The position numbers and the translations under genes are program-made. 37,443 nt of DNA from a virus, in the IMG/VR virus record IMGVR_UViG_3300038701_001928, positions 1-37,443 of that record. One strand, written 5' to 3'. Position 1 is the stretch's first letter. Every line of letters begins with the position of its first letter. The notes under the pieces were generated by a model. It was given only the letters and a program-made list of their open reading frames with translations, did not search any database and was not told the DNA's origin. Positions 1-8,806 of this stretch are shown here, one piece after another.

Positions 1-34
1 AAGAAGAGAAGGCGGACTGACAGTGTTGTTTTTT

Positions 35-61
35 TTGAATCCCCGATTTTTAGGGTATAAT
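35..61 (+). promoter_or_regulatory. Candidate late promoter upstream of terminase
   Basis: A perfect TATAAT lies at 56-61, preceded by TTGAAT at 35-40 after a T-run. The spacer is 15 bases, shorter than the usual 16-18, so the -35 assignment is uncertain. It precedes the terminase gene by about 65 bases and is the only good -10 box before the structural operon. The first 125 bases hold no gene. Confidence 0.35.
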
Positions 62-125
62 AAAAAACGCATTTTTTACATACTTAAATTTTGATGAAAC
101 CATAGAAAAACCTAATATTATAGAT

Positions 126-689
126 ATGACAAAAGACCCTAAAAAATTTGCACCAAAAGGCAATGCACCAAAAAAAAGAAAAAATCATAGTAATAGCACT
201 TCAAGAAAAAATGAGATTGCACAGGCGGCAAACCGTGAAATATTACCGCCGGAAAATTTTAGATTTAGAAAAAAGGATTGGAATAATTTTGATATTATAA
301 TCGAACAATTCCCTAGATTAGAATGGACTTCATACAAAATTGCTCTTGCCGCACAGTTGGCGCAAGCCATGACAGAACGAGAAAAAGAGGCAGATATGAT
401 GCGTAGGGAAGGCGCTGTATTAAAGAAAAAATCAATAGTGCGTGGTAAGGGTGATGAGCCAGATAAGGTTGTAACAATTGGCACATATACCAACCCGCGA
501 AAATCAGTTATAGAATCTTGGCGGCAAGAAATTACACAGCTAACACGCATGCTTGGACTCAACGTGCAAGCCACAGGGGAAACAACAAAAGACCGAAGGA
601 ATCGTATTAATAGAGAAAAGAAAATTGAAGAAGGTTTTGTTTCAGATCCTAAAATTTCTTCACTATTTGCGACTCCAATTAAATCATAG
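126..689 (+). CDS. terS: Terminase small subunit
   Basis: The product is 187 residues and very basic at its N-terminus (a PKKRKN stretch), with a helical middle and a basic, charged C-terminus. Position directly before the large terminase, length and overall pattern fit the P27-like small terminase group, which binds the packaging site and recruits the large subunit. The ATG at 126 has no strong Shine-Dalgarno sequence, so a slightly different start is possible. The gap to the next ATG is 9 bases. Assignment rests on gene order plus general resemblance; no single diagnostic motif is visible. Confidence 0.75.
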   Translation: MTKDPKKFAPKGNAPKKRKNHSNSTSRKNEIAQAANREILPPENFRFRKKDWNNFDIIIEQFPRLEWTSYKIALAAQLAQAMTEREKEADMMRREGAVLKKKSIVRGKGDEPDKVVTIGTYTNPRKSVIESWRQEITQLTRMLGLNVQATGETTKDRRNRINREKKIEEGFVSDPKISSLFATPIKS

Positions 690-698
690 GGTTATAAA

Positions 699-2234
699 AT
701 GCCCCATACAAAAGAATTAACCCGCGCAGAAAAAGCCATAGAATTTATTCATGGCACATGCATAATTCCAGAAGGCAAATATGTAGGTCAAAAATTAATA
801 TTAGAAGAATTTCAACAAGATTTTTTTCGTCTTATTTTTGATCAGGAAGTTAGCGTAAAGCAGGCTATATGGTCTATGGCGCGTAAAAACGCAAAAACTA
901 CTACTATTGCATGCCTTGTACTGGTTTTTCTGGTTGGCCCAGAAGCTATACAAAATTCACAAATTGTTAGCGGCGCAATGTCTAAAGATCAGGCGGCACT
1001 TGTTTTTAATACGTGCTGCAAAATTATTAGGATGAATCCAGAACTTGAAAACCGCATACAGATAAAAGAGGGCGTAAAAGAATTAGTTGGGTTAGGTGTT
1101 AATACGCAATACCGCGCACTTTCAGCGGAAGCAAAAACAAAGCATGGTTTAAGCCCATTAGTTGTTATTTTTGATGAATTAGGGCAAGTGGTTGGCCCCC
1201 GCGATGATTTTTATGAAGCCCTTGAAACTGCGCAGGGTGCATATGACAACCCGCTATTTATTATAATTTCAACGCAATCAGCAAACGATACTGATTTATT
1301 ATCTATTTTAATTGATGATGCGCTTGAAGGCAAAGACCCTAGCACAGTTTGTTTATTACACGCCGCGCCGGATGGGTGTGATTTATTGGACGAGTCCGCT
1401 TGGAGCGCAGCGAATCCAGCAATGGGCACTTTTAGAAGCTATGAAGATATTAAAAAACAGGCAAATGCCGCGTTGCGTATGCCTTCAAAAGAACCCGCAT
1501 TTAGAAACCTGATATTAAACCAGAGAGTAACAGCAACAAACCCATTTATTACCCGTGAAACGTGGCGAAGATGTGGCGGGGAAGTAAATGTAAAGCCGGA
1601 AGATTGTGAAGAACTTTATGGCGGTTTGGACTTGTCAGCACGTACGGACTTAACAGCATTTATTTTATTGGGGCGTATAGGGGAAAATTGGTATGCCTTT
1701 TGTTATTTTTGGACACCCGAAAAAGGATTACATGAACGCGCCGCCCGTGATCGTGCCCCATATGATGTTTGGCACAATCAAGGATTTTTATTAACCACGC
1801 CAGGAGCAACGGTTGATTATGAGTATGTGGCAAAGGAAATTGGAGAAATTACCGCCGGAACAAATTTAAAAGGGATCGCATTTGACCGTTGGCGCATAGA
1901 TGTTTTCAAAAAAGAAATGGAGAATATAGGGCTAGATTTGCCAATGGTAGAATGGGGGCAAGGCTTTAAAGATATGGCCCCCGCATTAGATGCCATTGAA
2001 GAAGTAATTTTAAATGAAAATCTAATACATGGTAATCATCCGGTTTTAACCATGTGTGCGGCATCCGCCGTGGTAACTAAAGACCCATCCGGCAATAGAA
2101 AATTAGATAAAAGCAAAACAAGCGCCCGTATTGATGGCATGGTAGCCGCGGCAATGGCTATGGGGCTTGCTGCAAGAGATAATACAGATCCTATAGATTT
2201 AGATGATTTTTTAAATAATCCGGTAATAGCTTAG
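699..2234 (+). CDS. terL: Terminase large subunit
   Basis: A 511-residue terminase of the terminase_1 type: the packaging motor ATPase and nuclease. The N-terminal ATPase has a deviant Walker A (SMARKNAKTTT, about residues 59-69), Walker B (LVVIFDE, 154-160) and a coupling motif (IISTQ, near 189-193). The C-terminal nuclease shows the expected acidic residues: D311 in GGLDLSART, D396 in IAFDRWR and D479 in RIDGM. Length is normal for the family. It follows the small subunit and precedes the portal, the classical order for HK97-like phages. No truncation or frameshift is seen. Confidence 0.96.
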   Translation: MPHTKELTRAEKAIEFIHGTCIIPEGKYVGQKLILEEFQQDFFRLIFDQEVSVKQAIWSMARKNAKTTTIACLVLVFLVGPEAIQNSQIVSGAMSKDQAALVFNTCCKIIRMNPELENRIQIKEGVKELVGLGVNTQYRALSAEAKTKHGLSPLVVIFDELGQVVGPRDDFYEALETAQGAYDNPLFIIISTQSANDTDLLSILIDDALEGKDPSTVCLLHAAPDGCDLLDESAWSAANPAMGTFRSYEDIKKQANAALRMPSKEPAFRNLILNQRVTATNPFITRETWRRCGGEVNVKPEDCEELYGGLDLSARTDLTAFILLGRIGENWYAFCYFWTPEKGLHERAARDRAPYDVWHNQGFLLTTPGATVDYEYVAKEIGEITAGTNLKGIAFDRWRIDVFKKEMENIGLDLPMVEWGQGFKDMAPALDAIEEVILNENLIHGNHPVLTMCAASAVVTKDPSGNRKLDKSKTSARIDGMVAAAMAMGLAARDNTDPIDLDDFLNNPVIA

Positions 2235-2332
2235 ATATTGTTAAGATTGTCAAAAAGATTTAACCTGTATGTGATATAAATATATTGCTATATAGGCACT
2301 TCCTGTAAAGGAAAATCAAAAAGGTACATCAC

Positions 2333-3556
2333 ATGGGATTAATCCGACAATTTTTTGGCACATTTTCAAACGGACAAACACGCAGCAAGGGAAGACAGGA
2401 GTCGGGGCCGTTTGGTTATCAGGATGAACCCGCCGTGCCAGTTACCGCAGATACCGCCATGCAGCTAAGTGCGGTTTTTGCATGTGTGCGCATCATAACT
2501 GAATCTATCGGCGCGCTTGATATTCGCATGATGGCTAAAAATAATGATGGCAGTAATTCCATTGAAGAAAACCATGATTTAGCAGTTTTTTTAAAAGGAA
2601 AAATCAATAAGTGGCAAACGTGGCAAGAGTTTATTGAATGCATTGTATATCAATATGTTTTGCATGGTAATGCCTACGCGTTAAGGCAAGAAAAAAACGG
2701 AAGATTAATTTCTCTTGTACCCCTTATGTCACAACAAATGGAAGTTGAATTAACAGAGGATGGGGCAATCATATATCATTATCAGGAAGGCACAACACAC
2801 AGGGTTTTTTCATCCAAAAGCATTGTGCATTTTAAGTTGTTTGGTAATGGTATTGTGGGTGTAAACCCTCTTAGATTTGCCAGAAATACCATTGCCGTTG
2901 GACAAGCCGCAGAAAAACAAACAGGTAAAGTTTATAAAAATGGCGGCAAACCTTCCGGTGTTTTAATGTTAGATAGAACTTTAAAACCAGAACAAAGGGA
3001 TCAAATTAAGAGTCAGTTTTCCGGACTTTCAGAAGGTAATAATGATAGACTATTCGTTTTAGAAGCCGCCATGCAATACAAGGCGGTTTCATTATCACCA
3101 CAAGATATTGAACTTTTGAGCGCCCGCCGTTTTCAAATTGAAGACATTGCAAGGTTTTTTGGTGTGCCAAGCATTTTAATTAACGATGCCGCCCAAAATA
3201 CGGCATGGGGTAGCGGTATAAGTGAAATTATACAAGGCTTTTATAAGTTTGGACTTGTACCATATATGAAGCGCATTAAAGGGCGTATGGCAATGTCTTT
3301 ATTAAAACCGGATGAAAGATTAAAATACTTTTTCGATTTTGATTTTGAATCTTTGTTAGAACCTTCATTTAGTGAGCGCGTAAAGTCCGGCAAAGAAGGT
3401 GTGACAGGCGGATTAATAACGCCAAATGAGTGGAGAAATAAAGAGGGCATGACAGATAAACCCGCAGGTGATAAACTTTATTTGCAACAACAAATGACTC
3501 CGATTGAGGATCTGGACAAAATAGACAGAAAGACCGTGAAGGATGCCAAAGAATAA
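2333..3556 (+). CDS. Portal protein (HK97 family)
   Basis: A 407-residue protein forming the dodecameric ring through which DNA enters the head. Recognisable features are the N-terminal segment with AVFACVRIITESIG, the YVLHGNAYAL segment and the C-terminal SFSERVKSGKEGV...TPNEWRNKEGM pattern typical of HK97-type portals. An AAAGG Shine-Dalgarno lies 8-12 bases before the ATG. It is separated from the terminase by 98 non-coding bases with only a weak 5-bp hairpin (TTCCT/AGGAA). Its end overlaps the protease gene by 14 bases. Confidence 0.95.
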   Translation: MGLIRQFFGTFSNGQTRSKGRQESGPFGYQDEPAVPVTADTAMQLSAVFACVRIITESIGALDIRMMAKNNDGSNSIEENHDLAVFLKGKINKWQTWQEFIECIVYQYVLHGNAYALRQEKNGRLISLVPLMSQQMEVELTEDGAIIYHYQEGTTHRVFSSKSIVHFKLFGNGIVGVNPLRFARNTIAVGQAAEKQTGKVYKNGGKPSGVLMLDRTLKPEQRDQIKSQFSGLSEGNNDRLFVLEAAMQYKAVSLSPQDIELLSARRFQIEDIARFFGVPSILINDAAQNTAWGSGISEIIQGFYKFGLVPYMKRIKGRMAMSLLKPDERLKYFFDFDFESLLEPSFSERVKSGKEGVTGGLITPNEWRNKEGMTDKPAGDKLYLQQQMTPIEDLDKIDRKTVKDAKE

Positions 3557-4394
3557 AGATTATAAAGTTATTGAGGAGCAAGCCCAAAAAGATTTGCGGG
3601 CATACTTGCCGCAAAGCCTTATGGCTAGATGGCAACCAGAAGTGCATGCCGCCAATGATGATGATGAAAGCATTTTAAATATTTATGATGTGATTGGTTA
3701 TGATTATTGGACGGATGGCGGTATTACTGATTCTTCCGTCACAAACTTTTTAAAACGCAACAAGGGCAAAGATGTGACCATTAACATTAACAGCCCTGGC
3801 GGTGATTTTTTCCAAGGTTTGGCAATTTATAACATCCTAAAAGAACATGATGGAGAAGTAACCACGCGTGTTATTGCCCTTGCAGGAAGCGCCGCAAGTA
3901 TTATTGCTATGGCCGGCACAAAAAGAGAAATTGCGGAAAGCGCCTTTTTTATGATTCATAATGCGTGGTCAGTTTGTGTGGGCAATCGCAAAGAAATGTT
4001 AGAAAAGGCAGATACCTTAGAAAAGCTAGATGCATCTATGGTGGGCATTTATGCCAAGCACAGCAACTATGATAAAGAAAAAATCATTGAGTTGGTGGAC
4101 GCGGAGTCATGGATTAACGCAGATGACAGCCTAGCAATGGGCTTGGCAACGGCATTAATAGATGATGAACAAACAGAAGTTGACGAAAGCGAAGAAGCAA
4201 AACATAATGCTAGCTTGAAAGAGATTGATTTGGCGCTTGCGAAGGCAGGAAAAACCCGCAGCCAAAGGCGCGAAATTATTAAGGATTTTACTTCTAAGCC
4301 GAGCGCTAGAAGTGAAACGGTCATTAAGTCGGGCGCTAATGACGATTGGTTAGATGAATTATCATCTTTATCTAAAACTTTAAAAGAAAACTAG
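3543..4394 (+). CDS. Head maturation protease (ClpP type)
   Basis: A 283-residue ClpP/crotonase-fold serine protease that cleaves the capsid N-terminal arm during head maturation. The oxyanion region NSPGG is near residues 83-87, the nucleophile S119 sits in GSAAS, and H139 lies in MIHNAW. D186 in LVDAESW is the best candidate for the third catalytic residue. The charged C-terminal extension (about 205-283) is lysine and serine rich. The 14-base overlap with portal and the position before major capsid fit the usual order. Confidence 0.94.
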   Translation: MPKNKDYKVIEEQAQKDLRAYLPQSLMARWQPEVHAANDDDESILNIYDVIGYDYWTDGGITDSSVTNFLKRNKGKDVTININSPGGDFFQGLAIYNILKEHDGEVTTRVIALAGSAASIIAMAGTKREIAESAFFMIHNAWSVCVGNRKEMLEKADTLEKLDASMVGIYAKHSNYDKEKIIELVDAESWINADDSLAMGLATALIDDEQTEVDESEEAKHNASLKEIDLALAKAGKTRSQRREIIKDFTSKPSARSETVIKSGANDDWLDELSSLSKTLKEN

Positions 4395-4409
4395 GAAAGG
4401 AAGGTTATT

Positions 4410-5603
4410 ATGCCTGATTCAGACCCAAACAAAATTATTGGAGAGTTTAAGACTTCTATTGAAGACTTCAAAGCTTCCCAATCGGCATTGCATGAGCAAT
4501 TTAGAAATGACATCAAAGACAACGGTGAAATTTCAGCCAAAGCACTTGCCGCCGCAGAACAAACGGCAAAAGATATTGCAGGGGCATCCGCCCGCATTCT
4601 TGAAATTGAACAAGAAATGCAAGATGCCGTTGCAAAAGGAAAAGCACCTGTTAAGTCACTTGGTCAAATGGTTATCGAGTCAGATCAATTCAAAGAATTT
4701 GCACAAGGTAACACTTCAACCAAAATGACTTTTAAAGCCAATACAATTATTGGTCAGGAAGGCAGCCCGCCGGAAAATAGTGATACGCTTGTAGCCCCAC
4801 AAAGGTTGCAGGGCATTATTCCTGGCGCTTCACGTTTGCTGCGTATTGCAGATGTGATTCCACAAGGCACAACCACATCAAATGCGGTTGAATATACCCG
4901 TGAATCATCATTCACAAACAATGCCGCGGAAACTGCAGAAGCGGGATCAAAGCCAGAATCAGCACTTGGTTTTGAACTTGTCACAGCAAACGTTCGCACA
5001 ATTGCACACTTTATCAAAACTTCCGTGCAGGTGATCGAAGACGCACCCGCACTTCAAAGTTATATTGATGTGCGCATGCGTTACGGTGTTGATTATCGCG
5101 TTGACTCTCAAATTTTGAATGGCAACGGAACGGGGCAAAATATCAGTGGTATGATGGATACCGGAAACCATACAGCCTTTACAGCCGTATCCGGTGAAAA
5201 TCAGCTTGATAGCATTAACCGTGCTATTTATGCCGTATATGCCGCTGATTATGCACCAACGGCAATCATTATGAACCCTGCTGATTGGGGTAAAATTGAG
5301 CGCCTAAAGGTTGGCACGGCAGATGACCGTTATGTTGTTGGTAATCCAACGGGCATGGTTGGCCCTATGTTATGGGGGCTTCCGGTTATCATTTCAAATG
5401 CTATGACAAGCGGCAAATTCTTGGTGGCTTCCTTTGACATTGCTTATATGTTGTGGAATCGTCAGGAAACGGTTGTTGAAATGTTTGCACAAGACGAAGA
5501 CAACGTACAAACAAACCTTTTGACAATTCGCGCAGAAGCAAGAAAAGCCCTTGCCACATACCGCCCCGCATCCGCACAAGGTGGTAATCTATTAGCTGCG
5601 TAA
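4410..5603 (+). CDS. Major capsid protein (HK97 fold)
   Basis: A 397-residue HK97-type capsid subunit. Roughly residues 1-80 are charged and helical, like the delta domain that acts as internal scaffold and is removed by the upstream protease. The mature part begins near the TLVAPQRL segment and contains the typical patterns TTTSNAVEYTRE and NPADWGKIERLK and the C-terminal RAEARKALATYRP. An AGGAAGG Shine-Dalgarno precedes the ATG. A terminator-like hairpin follows it, which would raise its dose relative to downstream genes. Confidence 0.95.
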   Translation: MPDSDPNKIIGEFKTSIEDFKASQSALHEQFRNDIKDNGEISAKALAAAEQTAKDIAGASARILEIEQEMQDAVAKGKAPVKSLGQMVIESDQFKEFAQGNTSTKMTFKANTIIGQEGSPPENSDTLVAPQRLQGIIPGASRLLRIADVIPQGTTTSNAVEYTRESSFTNNAAETAEAGSKPESALGFELVTANVRTIAHFIKTSVQVIEDAPALQSYIDVRMRYGVDYRVDSQILNGNGTGQNISGMMDTGNHTAFTAVSGENQLDSINRAIYAVYAADYAPTAIIMNPADWGKIERLKVGTADDRYVVGNPTGMVGPMLWGLPVIISNAMTSGKFLVASFDIAYMLWNRQETVVEMFAQDEDNVQTNLLTIRAEARKALATYRPASAQGGNLLAA

Positions 5604-5634
5604 TATTGACGTAGTTAAATATTAAACATAGTAT

Positions 5635-5662
5635 AAAGGGGCTTAATTGCCCCTTTATTTTA
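5635..5662 (+). terminator. Hairpin terminator or attenuator after capsid gene
   Basis: A perfect 8-bp stem (AAAGGGGC / GCCCCTTT) closes a 6-base loop (TTAATT) and is followed by a T-rich tail (ATTTTATTT). It lies in the 80-base gap after the capsid gene. Since the genes beyond are on the same strand and also needed late, partial termination or mRNA stabilisation is more likely than full termination. Confidence 0.75.
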
Positions 5663-5683
5663 TTTAACGAAAGAGAGTCCAAA

Positions 5684-6232
5684 ATGTCAGAAAAAGAAAT
5701 TCAAACAAACGAAGCCACAAAGCTTGAAGCCCTAGAAAAAACGGGATCTAATCACCTGATTTGCACACAAGAAACCACAAGTGTTTATTTTGGTAATGTT
5801 TATGAAGGAAAAATTATCAAAACAGATAAAAAGCTTGCAAAACATGCCATTGATGCGGGTTTTGCGCGTAAAATGACAGAGGAAGAAGTTAAGGCATATA
5901 AAGAAACCCTTGCCAAAGAAGCAAAAGAAGCCGCCGCAAAAAAAGAAGCCGCCGCAAAAAAAGCGGAACTGCAAACAGATGATGTGGCAAGCTTTAAAAA
6001 GCTGATTCAGGAAAATGAAGCAGAATTTGAGGCTTTGAAAACGCAGATTAAAGAAAAAGATGAAAGAATCGCGGAATTAGAAGCTGCATTAGAAGTTGTC
6101 ACAGAATCAGAAGGTGAAGAAACCCAAACAGAAGAAGAATCACCTGTACCGGACGAAGGACAAAAAGAAGATTCCAAAACGGGTGACGACTCCAAAGAAG
6201 ATGAAGGCAAAAAAGAGAAGTCTAAAAAATAA
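5684..6232 (+). CDS. Hypothetical capsid-associated protein, acidic C-terminus
   Basis: 182 residues, family not recognised. The first 65 residues look folded; residues 65-145 are alanine, lysine and glutamate rich (a KEAAAKKEAAAKK run) and predict a long coiled coil. The last 40 residues are strongly acidic and then end KKEKSKK. Position between the major capsid protein and the connector suggests a head accessory or decoration role, but this is only context. The AAAGAGAG Shine-Dalgarno is good. Its stop overlaps the next ATG (TAATG). Confidence 0.6.
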   Translation: MSEKEIQTNEATKLEALEKTGSNHLICTQETTSVYFGNVYEGKIIKTDKKLAKHAIDAGFARKMTEEEVKAYKETLAKEAKEAAAKKEAAAKKAELQTDDVASFKKLIQENEAEFEALKTQIKEKDERIAELEAALEVVTESEGEETQTEEESPVPDEGQKEDSKTGDDSKEDEGKKEKSKK

Positions 6233-6510
6233 TGGCTTTAATTGATCTTACACTGGCAAAACAACATTTAAGGGTGGATCATTCCGATGAAGACACCCTT
6301 ATAGGTACGTACGTTGCCGCGGCACTTGCACACATCAAGACTTATTTGAATGTGCATGAAATTCCCATTGAAGACGATGTGAAGGCCGCGGCACTATTGC
6401 TAGTGGAAGATTTATATGCAAACAGAAGTGCAAAAATTGAAGGCGGCATAAAAGACAATCCGGCGGTTACTAATCTTTTACATCCGCACAGGCAGAATTT
6501 AGGCATTTAA
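6232..6510 (+). CDS. Head-tail connector, gp6-like
   Basis: A 92-residue protein of the gp6-like head-tail connector family, which forms the ring below the portal. The pattern MALIDLTLAKQHLRVD, then DEDTLIGTYVAAALAHIKTYL, then helices ending at LLVEDLYANRS is typical of the family. It starts by a TAATG overlap with the preceding gene, so it is probably translationally coupled. Confidence 0.88.
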   Translation: MALIDLTLAKQHLRVDHSDEDTLIGTYVAAALAHIKTYLNVHEIPIEDDVKAAALLLVEDLYANRSAKIEGGIKDNPAVTNLLHPHRQNLGI

Positions 6511-6511
6511 A

Positions 6512-6604
6512 ATGCAAACTATAGAATTTGATGCATATATTTTGAAATCAATTTCATTTGATTCTTATATTATGCCGGAAACAACACACAACGGGTTTAT
6601 ATAA
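6512..6604 (+). CDS. Small coupled ORF, 30 residues
   Basis: A 30-residue ORF that fills the gap between the connector and the next gene. Its ATG follows the connector stop by one base and its own TAA overlaps the next ATG (TAATG), so it is tightly packed in the reading series. The peptide contains two similar units, FDAYI and FDSYI. No function is recognised. It may be a real tiny virion or connector-associated peptide, or simply a device keeping ribosomes on the message. Confidence 0.45.
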   Translation: MQTIEFDAYILKSISFDSYIMPETTHNGFI

Positions 6605-6960
6605 TGAATTTTTATGCAAAAGTTGTAAAAGGCGATTCGGTTAAGTTGGTTTTTAATATTAAAACGCGTGATAATGAATCCGTTGATCTTACAGATTATA
6701 CCGCCGCCGCTTTTACAGTAAAAAAACGCTTAAACGAAGCCGCAGATATTGAAAAAGCCCTTGGGGGTGGTGTTACTATATCGGATGCACCAAACGGCAC
6801 GGTAGAAGTTGTATTAAGCCCCGCAGATACGGCAAATTTAGAAAACGGCAAGTATTTTGCAAATTTACAGTTTACGGACGATTCAGAAAACGTATATACC
6901 ATGCAAAGTTTTGGATATACCTATTTTATCTTAGAATTATTGGCAAACATTGATGAATAG
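6604..6960 (+). CDS. Hypothetical beta-rich structural protein
   Basis: 118 residues with alternating beta-strand pattern: an N-terminal GDSVKLVFNIKTRD, then LTDYTAAAFTVKK, a GTVEVVLSPADTANL segment and a NLQFTDDSENVYT strand. This resembles the Ig-like or baseplate-upper-protein N-terminal fold seen in several phage virion proteins. Position among head-tail genes suggests a virion role. Its end overlaps the next gene. Confidence 0.55.
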   Translation: MNFYAKVVKGDSVKLVFNIKTRDNESVDLTDYTAAAFTVKKRLNEAADIEKALGGGVTISDAPNGTVEVVLSPADTANLENGKYFANLQFTDDSENVYTMQSFGYTYFILELLANIDE

Positions 6961-7531
6961 CATCATAATTATAGCATGCGGCCCAAGTGTGACACCTGAA
7001 ATGGTGGAATATTGTAAGGGCAAGGGCTATGTTGCCGTTATTAATGAAGCCCATTTATATGCGCCATGGGCGGATCTTCTTTATGCATGTGATGGTGATT
7101 GGTGGGAATCATATAATGGATGCCCTGATTTTCAGGGTGAAAAGTGGACTGTAAACGATGCCGCCGCGGATAAGTATGATTTGTACCACATTAAGGGCGT
7201 ACCAAACCTTATTTATTCAGATAATCCGGAAGAAATAGCCCTTGGTGGTAATAGTGGATATCAGATTTTAAACATGATGGATGTTTGGGGTAAAAATAAC
7301 GGTTATGACCGGATTATATTGCTTGGTTATGATATGGGCGGATTGCCAGGGCAACAAAAACATTTTTGGGAAAAAGACCATAAGCCCAAAATTGAGCGTG
7401 GCAGCAATTACCACACATGGATTAAAAATTTCAACAAATTAGCCCCTAAATTGCAATTACCCGTTACAAATTGCAGCCTTCAAAGCAAATTACAGTGCTT
7501 TCCAAAAAAACATTTGTATAATGTGTTATGA
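6953..7531 (+). CDS. Rossmann-like protein in the head-tail module
   Basis: 192 residues from the ATG at 6953, which I prefer to a TTG three bases earlier; it overlaps the previous stop. The N-terminus has a short hydrophobic strand and a glycine turn (IIIIACGPSV), followed by KGKGYVAVINEAHLY, WADLLYACDGDWWE and DRIILLGYDMGG. This is the pattern of a nucleotide-binding Rossmann fold, as in DUF115-like or glycosyltransferase-like phage proteins. No catalytic function can be assigned. It is unusual among structural genes and could modify the virion or a host surface component. Confidence 0.6.
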   Translation: MNSIIIIACGPSVTPEMVEYCKGKGYVAVINEAHLYAPWADLLYACDGDWWESYNGCPDFQGEKWTVNDAAADKYDLYHIKGVPNLIYSDNPEEIALGGNSGYQILNMMDVWGKNNGYDRIILLGYDMGGLPGQQKHFWEKDHKPKIERGSNYHTWIKNFNKLAPKLQLPVTNCSLQSKLQCFPKKHLYNVL

Positions 7532-7602
7532 GTTTAAGAAATGCCCTGTTTTGGATCTCTTTTATCGCCATAAATATCTATATCTATTTTTACGGCATTT
7601 AG
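7528..7602 (+). CDS. Possible 24-residue membrane peptide
   Basis: ATG at 7528 overlaps the stop of the preceding gene (ATGA) and encodes 24 residues, mostly hydrophobic and aromatic (ALFWISFIAINIYIYFYGI). It would be a single membrane segment. No family is recognised. The coupling geometry is the main support; the 88-base gap otherwise holds no gene. Confidence 0.3.
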   Translation: MSLRNALFWISFIAINIYIYFYGI

Positions 7603-7619
7603 TGTGGTAATTTTTATAT

Positions 7620-7958
7620 ATGAGATCAGGCGAATTAACAGATCGTATTTATTTTGAAAGCCCCACGGAAGTAAACAATCATGGATCGGTTGAATTAACC
7701 TATGCGGATGTTTCAGGGGATTCGCCGCCTTCACCAACATGGGCAAAAGTTATTTCTAAAAAAGGTGATGAAGCTTTTGAAAGCGCTCGTACAACGGCGC
7801 GCCGGACGGTTGCAGTAAAGTTAAGGTATAGAAGTGATGTTTTAACATCCTGGCGCCTTAAATGGAATAATGAGTATTACCACATTATAGATGTTGACCG
7901 GACAAAAGCCCGCCAAAATGAATTGTGGCTTATGGCAGAATTGATAGGGGCGGAATAA
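7620..7958 (+). CDS. Head-tail adaptor (head closure) protein
   Basis: 112 residues matching the phage head-tail joining family (SPP1 gp16-like): MRSGELTDRIYFESP at the N-terminus, a central TWAKVISKKGDEAFES, and the RTVAVKLRYRSDV ... WRLKWNNEYYHIIDVD pattern in the second half. These proteins seal the connector after packaging. The next gene starts two bases after the stop. Confidence 0.9.
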   Translation: MRSGELTDRIYFESPTEVNNHGSVELTYADVSGDSPPSPTWAKVISKKGDEAFESARTTARRTVAVKLRYRSDVLTSWRLKWNNEYYHIIDVDRTKARQNELWLMAELIGAE

Positions 7959-7959
7959 T

Positions 7960-8388
7960 ATGAAAGTAGATATTGACCTAGAAGGCTTTGATAAACTGGA
8001 TAATGCTTTAAAGCAGTTGCCATTAAAGGTGCAGCGCCGTGTATTGCAGAACGCCGCCACAAGTGCCATTAGAGTTGGTGCAAAAAGCATCAAAAAAGAT
8101 ACGCCAAGAGGTGTTGAAAGATCACCCGCAAGTGAGCAATACGGACAAGGGTATAGAAATATTCGTGTGAAAAGAACAAAGCCCCGCGGCGCAAATAGAA
8201 ATTTTGTAAGTGCCAAGGTTGATACAAAAAACGCGTTTTGGCTTTATTTTTACGAAAAAGGCACACGATATCAACCGGCCCGCCCGTTTTTTGGGCGCGC
8301 TTTTCAAAATGCCGTACCACAAATGTTGGCAAAGCTTAAAGAAAGGCTTTCAATTGGTATTGAAAGAGAGGTTAAAAAACTGAAATGA
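7960..8388 (+). CDS. HK97 gp10-like tail component
   Basis: 142 residues of the HK97-gp10 / neck protein family: an N-terminal LEGFDKLDNALKQLPLKVQRRVLQNA helix pair, a basic middle (DTPRG, RVKRTKPRG) and the characteristic FYEKGTRYQPARPFFGRAF segment near residue 90. It joins head and tail or terminates the tail tube. The stop overlaps the next gene by four bases (ATGA). Confidence 0.9.
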   Translation: MKVDIDLEGFDKLDNALKQLPLKVQRRVLQNAATSAIRVGAKSIKKDTPRGVERSPASEQYGQGYRNIRVKRTKPRGANRNFVSAKVDTKNAFWLYFYEKGTRYQPARPFFGRAFQNAVPQMLAKLKERLSIGIEREVKKLK

Positions 8389-8795
8389 CTCTAAAATTAC
8401 CAGAATATGCCATACATGAATTGATTAAAACGTTAGCAGATACCAACGTTTTTTATATGAAAGCCCCAAAGGATGCGCCTAGTAAATATATTATTATGCA
8501 GAACATTACAGGGGATAGAGACAGGCACATAAACGGGCCTTCCGGTATGGCGCAAGATTACTTTCAAATAGATGCCTATGCAGAAAAATATTATGATGCC
8601 AAAGCCCTTGCTGCGGAAATAGAAGAAACACTTGATGGGTATAAGGGAACGGTTTATTATGGTGATAATTCGCCACAAGATTTTGTGCGCATTGGTGGAA
8701 TTTCATTTCAAAGCGCTGAAGATGCATACGATCAAACGGATGAACCTTTTTTATATAGAGTAATTGCGGAATATCTTGTAACATACGAACGATAA
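8385..8795 (+). CDS. Tail completion/terminator protein (DUF3168-like)
   Basis: 136 residues with the layout of small tail terminator proteins: IHELIKTLADTNVFYMKAP, then IIMQNITGDRDRHINGPSG, QIDAYAEKYYDAKALAAEIEETL, and a final YRVIAEYLVTYE strand. It is located between the gp10-like protein and the major tail protein, as expected for the tail completion protein that caps the tube. Confidence 0.82.
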   Translation: MTLKLPEYAIHELIKTLADTNVFYMKAPKDAPSKYIIMQNITGDRDRHINGPSGMAQDYFQIDAYAEKYYDAKALAAEIEETLDGYKGTVYYGDNSPQDFVRIGGISFQSAEDAYDQTDEPFLYRVIAEYLVTYER

Positions 8796-8806
8796 GGAGT
8801 TTTTAA

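Noticed and set aside
185-574. Minus-strand frame opposite the small terminase, and similar long shadows such as 9931-10590 minus
   Set aside because: They lie opposite strong structural genes, have biased shadow composition and show no recognisable domain.
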